From positions 33,257,011 to 33,321,010 of the forward strand of contig CM055113.1 of the NCBI GenBank assembly GCA_029204225.1: 64,000 nt of DNA. The letters are read 5' to 3'. The position numbers were made by a program, and so were the translations under genes. Source of the stretch: Diphasiastrum complanatum (taxonomy: Eukaryota > Streptophyta > Lycopodiopsida > Lycopodiales > Lycopodiaceae). The stretch's first letter is position 1, and the number at the start of each line of letters is the position of its first letter. Positions 60,799 through 64,000 of this stretch are shown piece by piece. The notes under the pieces are model-generated. The model made no database searches. It was not told the DNA's origin and saw nothing but the letters and a program-made list of their open reading frames with translations.

Positions 60799-61745
60799 AG
60801 AGGAGTTTCAAATGTTAAAAAGACCCTATAAAGAATACCATATAAAATATTAATAATAAATCAAGATAAAAATAATAATAATGTTTTTTATTTGCTTGCC
60901 CAGTCACACTTAAGAAACTTCAATTGTTCACAATTTAGCTTACGTAAATTTGAATATGCATTCCCTCCAATAGTTAAGATGGGCGCAATCTTCACATTAG
61001 AATGAAAATATGAGTGCCATCTCCAAATTTGAATCAAAAAGAAAGCAAAATCATGGAATTGATGTTACATAATTGGTGATATCGTACCAAGTAAATACAT
61101 ATTTGCTTATTACATTTGAATTTTTTTTGAGAATTTTGTTCTAAGTATACTGATGTTTATGATTGCTTTTGAATTTTTTTCTGATGACGATATTGTATCA
61201 TCTCCACTTGGATATCCCTACTGATTTGGCCCCTTTACTAAAAAGAGGAGTCAAAGGAATTTTCAATTTAAGTTGCGGATCGTTCTCGTTATGGGGCTAA
61301 AAGAAAGAGATTTGGATATATGAACAGACGAGACTTTGTATCCTCAAGATTCTAGCACTTTGACACATTCCACGGTTTCTTCAATAACTCCACTAGTTTC
61401 ATGGATATGCAATGGGCATAATGGACTACTAGGATATTGTGAGAGATTGGAATCATAAAAATAAATGTTTTATGCAAAGAATTCAATTTTTAGAATGTGA
61501 GTTTAGATGCATATCTTCTTATTGTCATAAGATAGATTCTATTCTCCAAAAGACCTTGAGGAAAATGAAGTACTTAGAAAAAATCATGAATCATTAGAAA
61601 AGATCATTTCCAATATCAATATAGAATCAAAGCAAATGTAAGCTATCTTACATTCTATTCATTCTAAAGACTTGCAATTAATGTAAGATGTCAAAGAAGA
61701 AGGCTAAGAACAATAAGCAAAAGCAACAAAATTGCAAGCCTTATT
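60799..61745 (+). pseudogene. Copy C: left end and transposase start of an element A relative
   Basis: DNA-level similarity to element A is visible. It starts with CATTAGAGGAGTT (also at 13318), then AAAAAGACCCT, TTTATTTGCTTGCCC, the subterminal ATATGAGTGCCATCTCCAAA, and TTGTATCATCT...GGATATCCCTA. Coding text reads ETLYPQDSSTLTHSTVSS and ICNGHNGLLGYCERL, matching the transposase N-terminus. Frameshifts and stops occur throughout. Similarity ends near 61745, where Copia sequence begins. C is much closer to A than B is. Confidence 0.72.
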
Positions 61746-61749
61746 CAAA

Positions 61750-62480
61750 CTCTATCTCCTTGGTGCACATCATTTCCATGATTTGAGTGGCCTAACCTCT
61801 TGTGCCAAAGCTCCACTTGAGTGACTTCCTCCTTTGCCATCACCACACTTTCATTGGAGACATTAGCATCAAGTTTGAACTCCCTTGTTTAAAACCATTT
61901 GCCAAACATTTTTCATTTTTCATTATAGAGCAAAACACCTTGTTTGAAGTGTACATAACCAATATCCATCACTGACCAACATTAAGCAAGTTCTTGGCGA
62001 TAGATGGAACATAAAGTACTTGGCGATAGATGGAACAAAAAGTACATTGTCTAGTTTCAACACTTAAGAAGATCCAAGACAAAAGGGAATGGTTCCAACA
62101 CCATCAATTTTACACTAGCACCATTGAAAGAGAGTAAGGTTGAGAATGATCCTCTTTGGAATGTCATGTGGGAACTTGCCCCACTATCTATCCACCATGT
62201 GTTGTTGGAGTTGCTTTTGCTTGTTGGTGCGGATGTAGATGCCATCAAGGATGACTCTTCATCATCTTTCTCTCTTCTTGAGCAAGGTTTTTTTGTTTGC
62301 CATCACCTTGTGCATTCTTCTTCTTGTAACACTCGAATGCAAAGTGCCCCTTCTTACCACAACAAAAGGACTTGAGCTTGGATTTGAAATTTCAAAATAT
62401 AACTTATAAAATCTTGAATTTATTTTCTTCTTTGGACATAGCTTCTTCCCCAACCTCATCTCCTCTTTCATAAAATTGGA
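61750..62480 (-). pseudogene. Copia gag-protease-pre-integrase fragment
   Basis: The minus strand has a zinc-knuckle remnant (CCGKKGHFAFEC, first Cys replaced) at about 62355-62320, then protease WWIDSGASSHMTFQRG at about 62200-62150. After frameshifts, pre-integrase words follow down to about 61760. There is no RT. It abuts copy C. Confidence 0.75.
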
Positions 62481-63426
62481 CTAAGTCTTTGCTGGAATGC
62501 CGTAAAATTTTATATTCTTACTTTTTGCAAAATTCCAATGCTTACTAGAATATTCAAATTGCAAGATAATACTTTATGGAAGTGTTGTGCCTTATTTGAA
62601 GATGAATGGATATCAATCTTGTTGTTTATTTGTGAGCGAGTCCAACAAAGATGTCTTCTTATTTCCCTTACTATTTGCCATGGCTATCATCCCTCATCCA
62701 TGAAATTAAGTGACTAAGGCAAAAAGTTCATGGCAATCCCTTGATGCTAGTACAATTGAGATCCAAAATTTTGCAAATGACAATGTATTATCATCTCAAA
62801 TTAATAAAATTTGACACGTCCTTCTTCCTTTCACTCTTTGATCTTTTGAGTACCTTCTTGGATTACAGAAATGAATTGATGCTTAGCAATATTCCATCTC
62901 GAATTGTGATTGCGCTACAAAAATTTCTACTAAAAAATCAAATTTTAACATTGCATTCATACAAATTTTTCCCAAACTAACGCCAAAGACCAATGAGCGT
63001 CACAAAGAAATACTTTATAATCCAAATAACAATTACCAAACAAATATGTACAATGGAATCTAACATTTGTACACAAAAAAATTCCAAAAACGCCAAATAA
63101 CCATGATGAAAAAAATTGTTTCTAACTTCATTTAAATTGGGAGCTATGTTGGTTGTTGCCACTTTTACTGGCCATGTGCAACTAATCTTTGCTTTATTCT
63201 TTGTTCTTTGTTCTTTGCCTACTCTACTTCAATTAACTATTGTTGACTAGTTTGAGCTTTAATATTGTCCTAATAGATTGATTGTTTAATGGTTTTTGTG
63301 ATCCGAGTAACAATGTTCTCCTACAATATCCATTCCTAAAAAATTGTAAAAAAACGCTAATTCCAAGAAACACATGGTCCCATATCACCTATGGTAAGGT
63401 GAGGGATTATAGGACACCTTGTACCA
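62481..63426. other. No gene seen
   Basis: AT-rich, possibly Copia gag and LTR remnants at its left end. No convincing ORF. Confidence 0.4.
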
Positions 63427-63937
63427 TTCATGAGAGTGATAACCCAAGGGGGGTTGGTTGAGTTGGTTAGCTTGGCATCCAAAGTTTCATTGGTCCCAAG
63501 TTCGAGCCTCCCCTTGAAAACCAAGAAGCATTCATGAGAGTGACCCAACGGGGTTGGCTCAACTGGTTAGCTTGGCATCCAAAGTTTCTTTGGTCCCAGG
63601 TTCGAGCCTCCCCTTGGAAACCAAGAAGCATTCATGAGAGTGAACCAACGGGTTGTCTTAGTTGGTTAGCTTGACATCCAAAGTTTCTTTGGTCTCAGTT
63701 CGAGCCTCCCCTTGGAAACCAAGAAGCATTCATGAGAGTGCCAATGGGGTTGGCTTTGTTGGTTAGCCTGCCATCCAAAGCTTATTTGGTCCCAAGTTCA
63801 AGCCTCCCCTTGGAAACCAAGAAGCATTCATGAGAGTGATATCCAATGGTTGGCTCAATTGCTTAGCTTGGCACCCAAAGTCTCTTTGGTCCCAAGTTCA
63901 AGCCCCCTTGGAAACCAAAATGCATTCAAGAGAGTGA
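63427..63937. repeat. tRNA-like (SINE-type) tandem array, five units of about 98-103 bp
   Basis: Five direct units are marked by CATTCATGAGAGTG at about 63427, 63530, 63630, 63728, 63826 and (variant) 63924. Each holds an A-box-like TGGCTCAACTGG, a CCAAAGTTTCTTTGG hairpin, and a B-box-like GGTTCGAGCC about 35 bp after the A box. These are the internal RNA polymerase III promoter elements of tRNAs and tRNA-derived SINEs. The arms do not fold as a good tRNA, so it is a SINE head or tRNA relic. GTGAGGGATTAT flanks the array on both sides (63400 and 63934). Confidence 0.68.
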
Positions 63938-64000
63938 GGGATTATTTCTTTTTCATGATGAACTAGCTAGACAAGATTTCCAATCCTCGCCTGAATTTAA

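Noticed and set aside
63430..63900. Functional tRNA genes
   Set aside because: Box motifs are present, but acceptor and T-arm pairing is poor and units are tandem with AGAAGCATTCATGAGAG spacers; SINE-like is a better reading.

Overview
This is nuclear DNA from a land plant, in a repeat-dominated, AT-rich genome. The evidence is an intron-containing nucleotide-sugar transporter gene of the plant URGT type (54599-56704), many Copia and Gypsy retrotransposon remnants, two En/Spm (CACTA) elements, a hAT-type MITE, long CT/GA microsatellites and a tRNA-like SINE array. I cannot name the species. The unusual transposons hint at a large-genome, perhaps non-flowering lineage, but that is a guess.

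Layout. 1-6100: a Copia integrase fragment cut by a CACTA end (311), the CACTA internal gene on the minus strand, then a decayed Gypsy element with an LTR-like block inside its pol region. 6120-8790: a decayed minus-strand Copia. 8800-13300: mostly non-genic, with microsatellites and two weak minus-strand exons. 13318-22031: element A, an unusual multi-gene transposon-like unit. 22100-26270: hairpins, very long (CT)n, a hAT MITE, one hypothetical small gene, a degenerate minisatellite and (GT)n. 26266-28392: a minus-strand CACTA remnant with TNP2 pieces. 28633-34366: element B, a diverged relative of A. 34400-50130: Copia fragments in both orientations, unidentified ORF fragments, tandem repeats and microsatellites. 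51500-53000: tandem duplications. 53000-57130: the transporter gene with its G-box-bearing upstream region and GA-rich leader. 60799-61745: a third, truncated relative of A (copy C). 61750-62480: Copia gag-protease. 63427-63937: the tRNA-like tandem array.

The most interesting content is the A/B module. Both copies carry the same four protein families in the same order: a DDE-like transposase with a CxxC insertion; an acidic unknown protein (Y); a protein with a histone H3 fold with some CENH3-like features; and a protein ending in a ubiquitin-like region (X). In A the H3 fold is followed by a region resembling Ulp1/C48 SUMO proteases, carrying the His motif; the catalytic-Cys segment appears deleted. 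I know of no described plant transposon encoding a histone-fold protein together with a ubiquitin/SUMO-pathway-like domain. The copies are damaged by stops, frameshifts and deletions, so they are relics of an element that may be active elsewhere in this genome.

The only apparently intact ordinary gene is the URGT-type Golgi transporter: five coding exons and 345 codons by my splice reading. A 139-codon ORF at 24759-25178 may be a second, unidentified gene. All domain calls come from reading translated sequence by eye, without a database search.
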